Source: CAXBCP01 sp963974055 (GTDB lineage Bacteria; Pseudomonadota; Alphaproteobacteria; MPNO01; UBA830). From it: a stretch of DNA of 24,013 bases. A model generated the notes under the pieces. The model was not told the DNA's origin. It ran no database searches and saw nothing but the letters and a program-made list of their open reading frames with translations. The number at the start of each line of letters is the position of its first letter. Within the stretch, counting starts at the first letter, position 1. Shown piece by piece: positions 1-7,342 of the stretch. The stretch spans positions 1 to 24,013 of the forward strand of contig CAXBCP010000046.1 in the NCBI GenBank assembly GCA_963974055.1. The letters run 5' to 3'. A program made the translations under genes and the position numbers.

Positions 1-17
1 GGCCGCAGGGGCCGAAT

Positions 18-533
18 CTAACCCGCAAGCCTGCCTGAGGGCGCATCCCGCCCGGCGGTATCGGCGTCTGCGGTAAGGCTGTGGAAAAATTTCGTCAGAA
101 GAGCCTTGAACGTCTGAAGCTCGGCAGGACTGAAACATGCGCTGAGTTCCGATTCATAGTCGAGGACCAGCGGTATCAGGTATTCCACCTTGTCCCGTCC
201 CTCATCGAGAATACGGACGAATACGGTACGCTGGTTGGCGAGCGGGCGTTCGCGTTTTACCAGCTTGCGCTTTTCCATCTGCCCGATCAGTCGCGTCATC
301 GTCGATGCATTGATGCTGGTCCGCCGGGCGATGTCGCCCATGGTCATCGGGCCGTATTCAAACAGGACCGACAGGGTGCGCCACTCGGGCAGGCTGACAC
401 CGGCCCGGGCGAACCCTTCGTCGAACCCTTCGGCGAGGCGCGACCCCACCCGGTGGACGAGATACGGCAGAAACCCCTCGAGATGGAAAGGACTCGGGCT
501 TTGGGGGCTTCCGTCCGCATTTCCTTCCGGCAT
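18..533 (-). CDS. MarR family transcriptional regulator
   Basis: A 171-residue winged-helix repressor-type protein. The MarR fold is visible as the helix-turn-helix at residues 64-88 (TMGDIARRTSINASTMTRLI) followed by the wing at about 89-110 with the typical KRERPLANQRTVFVRI pattern, flanked by dimerisation helices at about 20-60 and 115-155. The ATG overlaps the TGA of the upstream DUF1330 gene by one base (TGATG), and a GGAAGG lies 9 bases before it, so translation is probably coupled. It is the last gene of a three-gene minus-strand operon. MarR proteins usually bind palindromes and are released by small phenolic or acyl ligands. The 17-bp palindrome at 2061-2077 upstream of the operon is the obvious candidate site, which implies autoregulation. 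Family assignment is secure; ligand and target are inferred. Confidence 0.92.
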   Translation of the reverse strand: MPEGNADGSPQSPSPFHLEGFLPYLVHRVGSRLAEGFDEGFARAGVSLPEWRTLSVLFEYGPMTMGDIARRTSINASTMTRLIGQMEKRKLVKRERPLANQRTVFVRILDEGRDKVEYLIPLVLDYESELSACFSPAELQTFKALLTKFFHSLTADADTAGRDAPSGRLAG

Positions 534-823
534 CAGTCCGTGCCTTCCACGACAAAGAAGACCGCATCGGTTTTACCGTCGCGAAGCGCCTTGGCCTTCT
601 GGTATTCAGGCGAATTGTAGCAGGCGACCGCCTGTTCCATCGTGTCGAACTCGATGACGGCCATCTTGTCGCCGACGAATTCGCCTTCCAGCAACTGGAA
701 CCGCCCCAGCCGCGACAGCGAGCGTCCGCCGTATTTATCGACCGCGATCCGTGCCTGTGCAGCATAATCTTTCAGCGGCGCCATTTCTTCGGCACTGAGA
801 GCGGCGATCCAGTAGGCAACCAT
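533..823 (-). CDS. DUF1330 domain-containing protein
   Basis: A 96-residue protein of the DUF1330 family, a small ferredoxin-like alpha/beta (dimeric alpha-beta barrel type) fold. The characteristic C-terminal pattern AVACYNSPEYQKAKALR is present at about residues 65-81, with the IEFDTMEQA strand-helix just before it. Length matches the family (about 95 residues). The start lies 2 bases after the stop of the oxygenase/dehydrogenase gene and the stop overlaps the start of the MarR gene by one base, so it is the middle gene of a tightly packed operon. No catalytic function is established for DUF1330. Related dimeric barrels often act on small aromatic or lactone intermediates, which would fit the neighbouring flavoenzyme, but that is inference. 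Confidence 0.9.
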   Translation of the reverse strand: MVAYWIAALSAEEMAPLKDYAAQARIAVDKYGGRSLSRLGRFQLLEGEFVGDKMAVIEFDTMEQAVACYNSPEYQKAKALRDGKTDAVFFVVEGTD

Positions 824-825
824 CT

Positions 826-2034
826 TCAGAACTGCCCCTGCGGCGGCAGCCCGAGCTGGTGCTGGCCATACATTGAACTGATTGCGTCCCAGTTGAAGCT
901 GATGTGATGGGCGATCGCGTGGACATCGCGCCAGGCGCGCTGGACATGCTGCGACGTATTGATTCCCTGTCCGCCGACTGCACCGAACAGTTCGTCGAGC
1001 CCGTCGACCGACAGTTCGACGAGTTTCGCCTGGGTGATCCGGTTGTCGAGCCGGTCGCCGACATCGAGAACTTCGCCCCGGTCCATCACCTTGACGCGCG
1101 ATTCCTCAAGCTGGGCGAACAACATGGCCCTGGCCGCCCGCAGGTTGGCCGCGGCGCGGCCGACACGCATCTGTACGGCCTGGAACTCCTTTACCTTCGG
1201 GCCGCCGAGAACGACGGCGCCGCGGGTTTCGCGGCCGTTCATGGCGTCGAGGAATACCTCCATCGCACCGTTCAGGGCGCCGAGCGCCGGTGTCGCGATA
1301 CCGTATGCGACCAGCGAGAGCAGGGGGTAGCGGTACAAATTCGATTGCAGGGCCTGGTATCCGGGAGAGTTTCCGGTCGTCAGGTCCACGAAGTCGACGC
1401 GGCGATGGGCGGGAACGAAAACGTCCCGGCAGACAACTGTTTTCGAGCCGGTGCCGGTCAGCCCCATGACGTGCCAGTCGTCGTCGATTTCGTAGTCGGA
1501 TTTCGGCACGATGGTAAAGCCCGGGACGGGACGGCCGCCGTCTTCCTCCGGCGGAAAAAACACCCCGACGAGCGCCCAGTCGGCGATATCGACGCCGCTC
1601 GCAAAACTGAACTCGCCGGTGACGCGGTATCCGCCGTCTACAGCAACGGTATTGCCGGCGGGGGCATAGGATCCGCAGGCGATGGCGCCCGGATCTTCGC
1701 CCCAGACTTCCTCCTGCGTCGCCAGCGGGAACTGGGCGATCAGCCATTGATGCACCACGCCCAGCGCGCAGACCCAGCCGGTCGACGTGTCGGCGGATGC
1801 CCATTCGATCACGCAGCGCACTGTCGTTTCGCCATCGAATTCCAGGCCGCCGAACTTTTTCGGCTGGAGCATCCGGAAGAAGTCCCTGGCGCGGACTTCA
1901 TCGACGATGTCCTGCGATATCCGGCGGTTCTGCTCGTTTTCGGCAGCTTTGGCAGCAATCATGGGGCGCATGTCGACCGCGCGCTGAATGAGTTCTTCGC
2001 GGGTGACTTCCTTGAGTTTTCGAATGCTGGCCAT
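826..2034 (-). CDS. Acyl-CoA dehydrogenase-fold flavoprotein (HsaA/HpaB-type oxygenase or dehydrogenase)
   Basis: A 402-residue protein with the acyl-CoA dehydrogenase fold: N-terminal helical domain (about 10-115), central beta domain (about 120-225) and C-terminal four-helix bundle (about 235-395). The central segment DDWHVMGLTGTGSKTVVCRDVFVPAHRR (residues 185-212, read in parts) is typical of the group-D flavin monooxygenase branch (HsaA, HpaB-like) rather than true acyl-CoA dehydrogenases. In that branch the enzyme uses reduced flavin supplied by a separate reductase, and no reductase is visible here. I chose the ATG at 2034 because AGGGA lies about 9 bases upstream; the longer frame from 2097 would translate through the operator palindrome. 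First gene of the operon with DUF1330 and MarR genes. The substrate is unknown; an aromatic or cyclic compound is plausible. Confidence 0.85.
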   Translation of the reverse strand: MASIRKLKEVTREELIQRAVDMRPMIAAKAAENEQNRRISQDIVDEVRARDFFRMLQPKKFGGLEFDGETTVRCVIEWASADTSTGWVCALGVVHQWLIAQFPLATQEEVWGEDPGAIACGSYAPAGNTVAVDGGYRVTGEFSFASGVDIADWALVGVFFPPEEDGGRPVPGFTIVPKSDYEIDDDWHVMGLTGTGSKTVVCRDVFVPAHRRVDFVDLTTGNSPGYQALQSNLYRYPLLSLVAYGIATPALGALNGAMEVFLDAMNGRETRGAVVLGGPKVKEFQAVQMRVGRAAANLRAARAMLFAQLEESRVKVMDRGEVLDVGDRLDNRITQAKLVELSVDGLDELFGAVGGQGINTSQHVQRAWRDVHAIAHHISFNWDAISSMYGQHQLGLPPQGQF

Positions 2035-2365
2035 GTTCCGATCCCTGTTTTTCAATTCATTATGAAATAATTTCATATGAAAATGATGGCGAGTCAATAC
2101 GGTTCCGGATGGCAGGGGCGGTCCCGGGAGGGGCGCGAACAGGGAACAATCCGATTTTTCCGGTCGCTGCCAGGCCGTTGCATCCCGTTCAGCATGCGTT
2201 CATGTTCGGAATGTTAGAAAAACAGCATCAGGCAGTCAGCCTGTGTGGGGCGAACCGTAACTTCAACGATCCGGACAGTTTGTGCGCAGAGTTTTCTCGG
2301 CGCCCGGACTGTAGCCCAATTTGCCGGCGGGAAGTTCCGTCAACAACAGTACAGAGGATTCCATT
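2035..2365. other. Divergent intergenic region, 331 bp
   Basis: This stretch separates the minus-strand MarR operon from the plus-strand secreted-protein gene. Apart from the palindrome at 2061-2077 and the TTGACT on the minus strand at 2092-2097, I see only the plus-strand ribosome binding site AGAGGA at 2353-2358. I could not identify a convincing plus-strand -35/-10 pair. Short open frames here lack Shine-Dalgarno sequences and coding character. Confidence 0.6.
2061..2077. promoter_or_regulatory. 17-bp perfect palindrome, probable MarR operator
   Basis: TATGAAAT-A-ATTTCATA, two 8-base arms around one central base with no mismatch, 27 bases upstream of the first start codon of the minus-strand operon. 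AT-rich palindromes of this size are typical MarR operators, and a MarR gene is the last gene of this operon. On the minus strand a TTGACT (2092-2097) could be the -35 box, so the palindrome would cover the -10 region and block RNA polymerase. The palindrome is seen directly; its role is inferred. Confidence 0.6.
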
Positions 2366-2965
2366 ATGAAATTATCGATTTTTGCCGCTGCGATCGGATT
2401 TGCCGCATTTGCGCCGGCGCTCATGACAGCGCCGTCCGCGCAGGCCCAGTCCGCGGTGGCCAAATGCGCCGCCAATGTCGGCAATACGGCGAAGGTGCTG
2501 CGCGTATCGCCGAAATTCGCGACATCGCAAAACATTGGACGGACCTGTTCCATGAACAGCGCCCGTCCGGTGCTGAGCACTGCCGAATTTCTTCGCCGTT
2601 ATGTCGTCGCCGCGAAAATCGGCCAGAAGGTTGCGCCGCCGCAGGTGATGAAAGCGTGCCCGGCCATGGCGCGGAAGGCCGTTGTGACGGCCGGTGCGAA
2701 TCCGAAAGCCGCGAGCGCAGACAACATGAAAAAAGCCTGCGCTGCCGGAAAAGGCCGTCCGGTCATCGCGACCGCCGGATTTCTGTCGAGCATGACCGCG
2801 GGTGTGCGGTGCATGGACCGCACGATGAAGTCCTTCCGGGCCCTGCAGATCGATCCGAAGGTCGGAAGCCAGAAGAACGCGCAGACCGCCTGCAAAAACG
2901 CGCGGAACCGTCCGGCAATTGCGGTGCGTAATTTCCTGGCGCGCCTGACGAAGAACGCGAAATAA
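2366..2965 (+). CDS. Secreted protein with three tandem cysteine-spaced modules, function unknown
   Basis: A 199-residue protein that I do not recognise. Residues 1-27 are a clear Sec signal peptide (Lys2, hydrophobic 4-20, likely cleavage after SAQA). The mature part consists of three modules, each obeying C-x26-C-x5-R-P-x6-F-L exactly: Cys34/Cys61/Arg67-Pro68/Phe75-Leu76, Cys98/Cys125/Arg131-Pro132/Phe139-Leu140, and Cys149/Cys176/Arg182-Pro183/Phe190-Leu191. The six cysteines make one disulfide per module plausible in the periplasm. The mature protein is rich in Lys, Arg and Ala and so strongly basic. The ATG at 2366 is preferred over one at 2321 because AGAGGA precedes it and the signal peptide starts there. 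It is monocistronic, with its own terminator at 2992. A role in binding an anionic surface or polymer is only a guess from the charge. Confidence 0.85.
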   Translation: MKLSIFAAAIGFAAFAPALMTAPSAQAQSAVAKCAANVGNTAKVLRVSPKFATSQNIGRTCSMNSARPVLSTAEFLRRYVVAAKIGQKVAPPQVMKACPAMARKAVVTAGANPKAASADNMKKACAAGKGRPVIATAGFLSSMTAGVRCMDRTMKSFRALQIDPKVGSQKNAQTACKNARNRPAIAVRNFLARLTKNAK

Positions 2966-2991
2966 CGTCACCTAAGACCGCATTTCTGCTC

Positions 2992-3024
2992 AGCCGGCCC
3001 GGAGGATTCCGGGCCGGCTTTTTT
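2992..3024 (+). terminator. Rho-independent terminator of the secreted-protein gene
   Basis: A perfect 12-bp stem (2992-3003 with 3008-3019) around a GGAT loop is followed by a run of six T (3019-3024). It lies 26 bases after the stop of the secreted-protein gene and insulates it from thrH. Confidence 0.92.
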
Positions 3025-3115
3025 GCGGCCTCAGGGGTTGCAGTTGCCTTTCCCGTTTGCCGCTGAATCGCGCGCCTGCTATACCCCGGCCAAGGGAAAC
3101 CAGTGGGCGGATGCC

Positions 3116-3757
3116 GTGAAAATCGTATGTCTCGACATGGAAGGTGTGATCGCGCCCGAAATCTGGATCGAGTTGGCGGAACGCACCGGGATCGACGATC
3201 TCCGGCGCACCACCCGCGACGAGCCCGATTACGACGTGCTGATGCAGTACCGGCTCGATATCCTGGAACGCGAAGACCTGGGTATCGAGGCCTTGCAGCC
3301 GATTATCGACGGGATAGAACCGCTGCCGGGCGCGGTCGATTTTCTGAACGCCATCCGCGCCGACTATCAGCTGGTTATCCTGTCCGACACGTTTTACGAG
3401 TTTGTCGGCCCGCTGATGGTCAAAATGGGGGCGCCGACCCTGTTCTGCCACCGGCTGACGGTCGATGAGGCTTCGGGCAGGCTGTCCGGCTATGAGCTGC
3501 GTATGGACAACCACAAGCGCGCCGCCGTCGAAGCGTTCAAAAAACTGAATTTCTTCACCTGCGCCGCGGGGGATTCCTACAACGACACGCGCATGCTGGA
3601 CGCGGCCGATGCCGGGTTCCTGTTCCGCCCGCCGCAGAACGTGATCGACGAATTCCCGCAGTTTCCGGTGATTACCGGCTATGACGACCTGCTGACCCGT
3701 ATCCGCGACGCGTCGCCTCTGGTTTCCGCGCCGGATCGTGCTATATCGGCAGGGTAG
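3116..3757 (+). CDS. thrH: Bifunctional phosphoserine phosphatase/homoserine phosphotransferase ThrH
   Basis: A 213-residue HAD-superfamily enzyme that closely follows Pseudomonas ThrH as I remember it (about 205 residues). ThrH dephosphorylates phosphoserine and can pass the phosphate to homoserine, linking serine and threonine synthesis in the cytoplasm. HAD motifs: motif I CLDMEGV with nucleophile Asp7 and the ThrH-type Glu9; motif II ILSDTFYEF with Ser90; motif III Lys134; motif IV GDSYND with Asp153 and Asp157. The PEIWIELAERTGI and RDEPDYDVLM stretches are ThrH signatures that ordinary SerB lacks. The start is a GTG at 3116: the homologous N-terminus begins exactly there (KIVCLD), and upstream sequence in frame is not conserved-looking. 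ispG begins 16 bases after the stop, so the two are probably co-transcribed. Confidence 0.92.
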   Translation: MKIVCLDMEGVIAPEIWIELAERTGIDDLRRTTRDEPDYDVLMQYRLDILEREDLGIEALQPIIDGIEPLPGAVDFLNAIRADYQLVILSDTFYEFVGPLMVKMGAPTLFCHRLTVDEASGRLSGYELRMDNHKRAAVEAFKKLNFFTCAAGDSYNDTRMLDAADAGFLFRPPQNVIDEFPQFPVITGYDDLLTRIRDASPLVSAPDRAISAG

Positions 3758-3773
3758 GGAAGACGGAAGTATC

Positions 3774-5009
3774 ATGATCGAGCAAGGCATCTTCGAGACC
3801 GCGCCGCGGCGCGACAGCGTGGCCGTCAGGGTCGGCAGCGTCACCGTGGGCGGCGGCGCGCCCATCGTTGTCCAGTCCATGACCAATACCGATACGGCGG
3901 ACGTCGATTCCACCGTCCAGCAGGTCGCGGCCCTTGCCGCCGCGGGCTCCGAGATCGTCCGCATCACGGTCGACCGCGACGAAGCCGCCAAGGCCGTGCC
4001 CTATATCCGCGACCGGCTGCAGCTTATGGGCATTGATGTGCCGATCGTCGGCGATTTTCACTATATCGGCCACACCCTGCTGACCGACAATCCGGCCTGC
4101 GCCGAAGCGCTCGCAAAATACCGTATCAATCCCGGCAATGTCGGGTTCCGCGAAAAGCGCGACGTGCAGTTCTCGACCATGATCGAGATCGCCAACAAGT
4201 ACGAAAAGCCGGTGCGGATCGGCGTCAACTGGGGCTCGCTCGACCAGGACCTGCTGACGCAGAAGATGGACGAAAACACGGCCTCCGATAATCCGAAAGA
4301 CGCCGTGCAGGTTATGCGCGATACCATGGTTGTGTCCGGCCTCGCCTCGGCCGAACGCGCCATGGATCTGGGCATGCCGAAGGACCGCATCATCATCTCG
4401 GCCAAGGTTTCGGCGGTACAGGACCTGATCGCGGTCTATCGCGACCTGGCGGCGCGCTGCGATTACGCGCTGCATCTCGGCCTGACCGAGGCCGGCATGG
4501 GCAGCAAGGGCATCGTCGCCTCGGCGGCCGGTATGGGAATCCTGCTGCAGCACGGTATCGGCGATACCATCCGTATTTCGCTGACGCCCGAACCCGGCGG
4601 CGACCGCACGCGCGAGGTCATCGTCGCCCAGGAACTGCTGCAGACCATGGGGCTGCGGTCGTTCATCCCGCTGGTTGCGGCCTGTCCCGGCTGCGGGCGG
4701 ACGACATCGACCGTGTTCCAGGAACTGGCGCAGAGCATCCAGAACCACATCCGCGAGCGCATGCCGGCGTGGAAACAGCAATATACCGGCGTCGAGGAGC
4801 TCAACGTCGCCGTCATGGGCTGCATCGTGAACGGACCGGGCGAATCCAAGCATGCCGATATCGGCATCAGCCTGCCGGGCACGGGCGAGGAGCCGGCGGC
4901 GCCGGTCTTTATCGACGGCAAGAAGGCGATGACCCTGCGCGGCCCCGGAATCGCCGACGAATTCCGAGAACTGGTCGAAAAGTATGTCGAAGAACGCTAC
5001 AGCGCCTGA
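3774..5009 (+). CDS. ispG: 4-hydroxy-3-methylbut-2-en-1-yl diphosphate synthase (IspG/GcpE)
   Basis: A 411-residue enzyme of the MEP isoprenoid pathway that reductively opens methylerythritol cyclodiphosphate to HMBPP using a [4Fe-4S] cluster. The N-terminal TIM barrel carries the family signature IVVQSMTNTDT near residue 28. The C-terminal ferredoxin-like domain carries the three cluster cysteines, Cys304 and Cys307 in ACPGCGRTT and Cys350 in VMGCIVNGPGE, plus the conserved Glu357 that is the fourth ligand in bacterial enzymes. Length is normal for the bacterial two-domain form. The ATG at 3774 follows a GGAAG and gives the expected N-terminus IEQGIFETAPRRDSVAV. It is flanked by thrH (16-base gap) and a NifU-type Fe-S carrier (38-base gap), which could mature its cluster. 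Confidence 0.97.
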   Translation: MIEQGIFETAPRRDSVAVRVGSVTVGGGAPIVVQSMTNTDTADVDSTVQQVAALAAAGSEIVRITVDRDEAAKAVPYIRDRLQLMGIDVPIVGDFHYIGHTLLTDNPACAEALAKYRINPGNVGFREKRDVQFSTMIEIANKYEKPVRIGVNWGSLDQDLLTQKMDENTASDNPKDAVQVMRDTMVVSGLASAERAMDLGMPKDRIIISAKVSAVQDLIAVYRDLAARCDYALHLGLTEAGMGSKGIVASAAGMGILLQHGIGDTIRISLTPEPGGDRTREVIVAQELLQTMGLRSFIPLVAACPGCGRTTSTVFQELAQSIQNHIRERMPAWKQQYTGVEELNVAVMGCIVNGPGESKHADIGISLPGTGEEPAAPVFIDGKKAMTLRGPGIADEFRELVEKYVEERYSA

Positions 5010-5047
5010 GCGCCCGCAATTGAGCTTCGCCTGAAAGGCATATCCGA

Positions 5048-5863
5048 ATGTTCATCCAGACCCATCCGATGGACGACGCCGCGCTGATGCGGTTCACGCC
5101 CGGCGAACCCGTGCTGCCGGTCGGCGCGCCGCCGATGGGCGAGGCCGATGCCGCAGCGCTTTCGCCGCTCGCCCGCCGCCTGCTGCGCATCGAAGAAGTC
5201 GAAGCGGTGTCGCTTTCGCTGGACGATCTTACCGTCCGGCGCTCGGCGTCCAGCGAATGGTATATCCTGAAACCCGCCATTCTCGGCGCCATCATGGAGC
5301 ATTACGGCTCCGGCGACCCGGTCGTGGCCGATGCCGCAGTGATCGCGATCCTCGAACTGCTGGACGACCGCATCCGCCCCGCGGTCGAAGCCTATGGCGG
5401 CGAAGTATTGTTCAAGAAATTCGCCGGCGGCACGCTGACCCTCGAACTGATCGGCGGCGGCGGCGCCCAGAAGCGCAGCATGATGACCAATATCATCACC
5501 CATCACGTCCCTGACGTGACGGCGGTGACATGGATCGGCGAAGCGCCCGCCGCCGAAATCCCCGACTGGGTGTTCAACGGCAGCGACGAGAAACCGACCG
5601 GCCCCGAAGCGGAGGCGGTTCTGGCCCTGCTCGAAGAAAAGGTGAACCCCGCCGTCGCCGCCCATGGCGGGCGCATCAGCCTGGTGGATGTCACCGATCA
5701 TGTGGCCTATGTGCGCATGGAAGGCGGCTGCCAGGGCTGCTCGGCATCGGCGGTGACGCTGCAACAGGGCGTCCAGAACGCCATCATGTCGGAAGTGCCC
5801 ACCATCCAGGGCGTCGTCGACGTCACCGAGCACGCGATGGGGGACAACCCGTTCTTCAGCTGA
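5048..5863 (+). CDS. NifU/Nfu family Fe-S cluster carrier with an extra degenerate NifU domain
   Basis: A 271-residue protein with three parts. Residues 1-87 are the Nfu N-terminal domain (MFIQTHPMDD, ALMRF, SPLARRLLRIEEVEAVSL). Residues 97-160 form a NifU-like domain without cysteines (LELLDDRIRPAVEAYGGEV, then GGGGAQKRS). Residues 187-262 form the canonical NifU C-terminal domain with the cluster motif GGCQGCSAS, Cys228 and Cys231. The two NifU-like domains align over DD/EEK-x-x-PAV-A-GG. In the first, the cysteine positions are Gly138 and about Gln141, so it cannot bind a cluster in the usual way. Typical bacterial Nfu proteins of this type are about 185-190 residues, so the extra domain explains the length. 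It follows ispG by 38 bases; delivery of 4Fe-4S clusters to client enzymes, perhaps including IspG, is inferred. Confidence 0.9.
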   Translation: MFIQTHPMDDAALMRFTPGEPVLPVGAPPMGEADAAALSPLARRLLRIEEVEAVSLSLDDLTVRRSASSEWYILKPAILGAIMEHYGSGDPVVADAAVIAILELLDDRIRPAVEAYGGEVLFKKFAGGTLTLELIGGGGAQKRSMMTNIITHHVPDVTAVTWIGEAPAAEIPDWVFNGSDEKPTGPEAEAVLALLEEKVNPAVAAHGGRISLVDVTDHVAYVRMEGGCQGCSASAVTLQQGVQNAIMSEVPTIQGVVDVTEHAMGDNPFFS

Positions 5864-5884
5864 TCGGGGACGGCGCTTTTCACG

Positions 5885-5900
5885 CGCTATTCCAATAGCG
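5885..5900. repeat. Short inverted repeat between the NifU gene and cutA
   Basis: CGCTATT-CC-AATAGCG, two perfect 7-base arms with a 2-base centre. It sits 22 bases after the NifU stop and 50 bases before cutA. There is no T run, so it is not a standard terminator; an operator for cutA is possible but unsupported by anything else. Confidence 0.35.
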
Positions 5901-5950
5901 GCACGCGATAAGGTAGGATTCGGACATGTGCCGCTCGCCGGAGGATCGCC

Positions 5951-6280
5951 GTGACCGAACCAGATGACGCCCGCCTGATCTACATCACCACCGACGGCAC
6001 CGCCGAGGCGCGGATGATCGGCCATGCGCTGGTCGAGGGACGGCTGGCGGCCTGTGCCAATATTCTCGATCCGATGACGTCGGTTTACTGGTGGCAGGGC
6101 GCGGTGCGCGAGGCGGCGGAAACCGTGCTGATCGCAAAGACGACCGCGGCGAAGGTCGACGCCCTGACCGCCCGGGTCATCGAGCTGCATTCCTATGACT
6201 GCCCGTGCATCGTATCCGTGCCCATCGACGGCGGAAATGCGGCGTTTACCGACTGGATTGCCGCGGAAACGTCGCGCTAG
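5951..6280 (+). CDS. cutA: Divalent cation tolerance protein CutA
   Basis: A 109-residue member of the CutA1 family, small trimeric ferredoxin-like proteins linked to copper and other divalent metal tolerance and structurally similar to PII signalling proteins. Family signatures are all present: RLAACANIL at 31-39, SVYWWQG at 44-50, and HSYDCPCIVSVPI at 80-92. Length is typical. The start is a GTG at 5951 with a strong GGAGGA ending 7 bases before it; the next in-frame ATG would remove the first strand. It is 87 bases downstream of the NifU gene and convergent with the transglutaminase-like gene. Biochemical role in bacteria remains debated, so the name is a family name rather than a proven function. 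Confidence 0.94.
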   Translation: MTEPDDARLIYITTDGTAEARMIGHALVEGRLAACANILDPMTSVYWWQGAVREAAETVLIAKTTAAKVDALTARVIELHSYDCPCIVSVPIDGGNAAFTDWIAAETSR

Positions 6281-6333
6281 ACGGTTGCCGGCGCGCGGTC
6301 GCCTTCGGTACGGCCGTTACCGGGCGGCAGGGC

Positions 6334-7230
6334 TCAGGCGTCTTCCCGCGTCACGGTGACGTCGACGTCCATGCCGAGAACGGTCGACGGGTCGCCGTTT
6401 ATGGTGCCGGAAAGCGGCTGCGCCTGTTCCGGGGTCCGCGCGACGCCGATCCGGATGAGGTCGTTGCCGCCGTAGCGGCCGTTCGTGGGGTCGAACTGCA
6501 CCCAGCCGAGGCCGGGAATATAGACTTCGCACCAGGCATGGGTCGCGCCGGCGCCCTGTGTAAAGCCGTCATTGCTGCCGTCAGAGCCTGTATCGAGGGC
6601 CGGGTCGTAGAGATAGCCGGTGACGAAATGCGCGGCCATCCCCAGGCTGCGCACCGCTTCCATCATCAGCAGCGCGTAGTCGCGGCAGGTGCCGGACCGC
6701 AGGTTGAGCGTCTCCACGGCCGTCTGCACGCCTTCTGCGTCGCGCGCGATATAGGTGAAAGTCTGCTGTATGGTTTCGGTCATGCGGATCAGCAGGCTCA
6801 GCGTATCCGTCGGCCCGCCGGGGGCGAGAAACCCCATCGCCCAGATATCGACAGTGCCGAAAGGATCGGAGTCGCGCCGTGCGATAGACGGCATCAGGTC
6901 GGGCAGTTCGGTGTCGAGGTAGTTGAAGGGCAGGCTCTGAGCATAGGATTCGATCTCGACCGACGTTGTGTCGTCCGGATAGCGCTCGATGACGATTTCG
7001 CTCTCAAAGCTCAGGACCGTGCTGGTTTCGCTGAACTCGGCAATGGCGACCGAATTGCCGAACGGGTCGTGCAGCCAGCGCAGCGACGGCGTCGGCGAGA
7101 TCGCCAGGGAGGCCGATATCAGGCGCAGATCGTGGCTGTCGCGCGGCCGCATCATCAGGCGGTGATCGCCGAAGGCCATCGGCGCCGAATAGGTATATGT
7201 CGTGCGGTGTCTGATGCGGAGACGGATCAT
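6334..7230 (-). CDS. Transglutaminase-like domain protein (bacterial N-terminal beta domain type)
   Basis: A 298-residue protein. Residues 1-95 form the bacterial transglutaminase-like N-terminal region (MIRLRIRHRTTYTY, then HRLMMRPRDSHDLRL), and residues about 150-255 the transglutaminase-like cysteine-protease fold with a complete catalytic triad: Cys182 in LRSGTCRDYA, His231 in GATHAWCEVYIPG and Asp247 in WVQFDPTNG. Proteins of this architecture usually act as proteases or peptidases rather than cross-linking enzymes; the substrate is not predictable. There is no signal peptide, so it is probably cytoplasmic. The ATG at 7230 is preferred over one at 7272 because AGAAGG lies 8 bases upstream and the family N-terminus starts there. 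It is the downstream partner of the small gene at 7343 and convergent with cutA. Confidence 0.9.
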   Translation of the reverse strand: MIRLRIRHRTTYTYSAPMAFGDHRLMMRPRDSHDLRLISASLAISPTPSLRWLHDPFGNSVAIAEFSETSTVLSFESEIVIERYPDDTTSVEIESYAQSLPFNYLDTELPDLMPSIARRDSDPFGTVDIWAMGFLAPGGPTDTLSLLIRMTETIQQTFTYIARDAEGVQTAVETLNLRSGTCRDYALLMMEAVRSLGMAAHFVTGYLYDPALDTGSDGSNDGFTQGAGATHAWCEVYIPGLGWVQFDPTNGRYGGNDLIRIGVARTPEQAQPLSGTINGDPSTVLGMDVDVTVTREDA

Positions 7231-7342
7231 GCGGACCTTCTGATGTATCGCCGGGCAGGGCAGCCACATCATAGGGCCGCGCAGATGGAATCACAGGCGA
7301 TAACGCGTTTTCGCGGCCGCAGCGGCGGAATGGGGGCCGGTG

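Noticed and set aside
904..2070. Long plus-strand open frame opposite the flavoprotein gene
   Set aside because: It is antisense to a clearly conserved protein; GC-rich genes commonly leave open frames on the other strand, and the translation is rich in Arg, Gly and Asp with no recognisable fold.
3741..4853. 370-residue minus-strand open frame opposite ispG
   Set aside because: Shadow of ispG; the translation has no family features and a His/Asp/Arg-rich composition typical of antisense frames.
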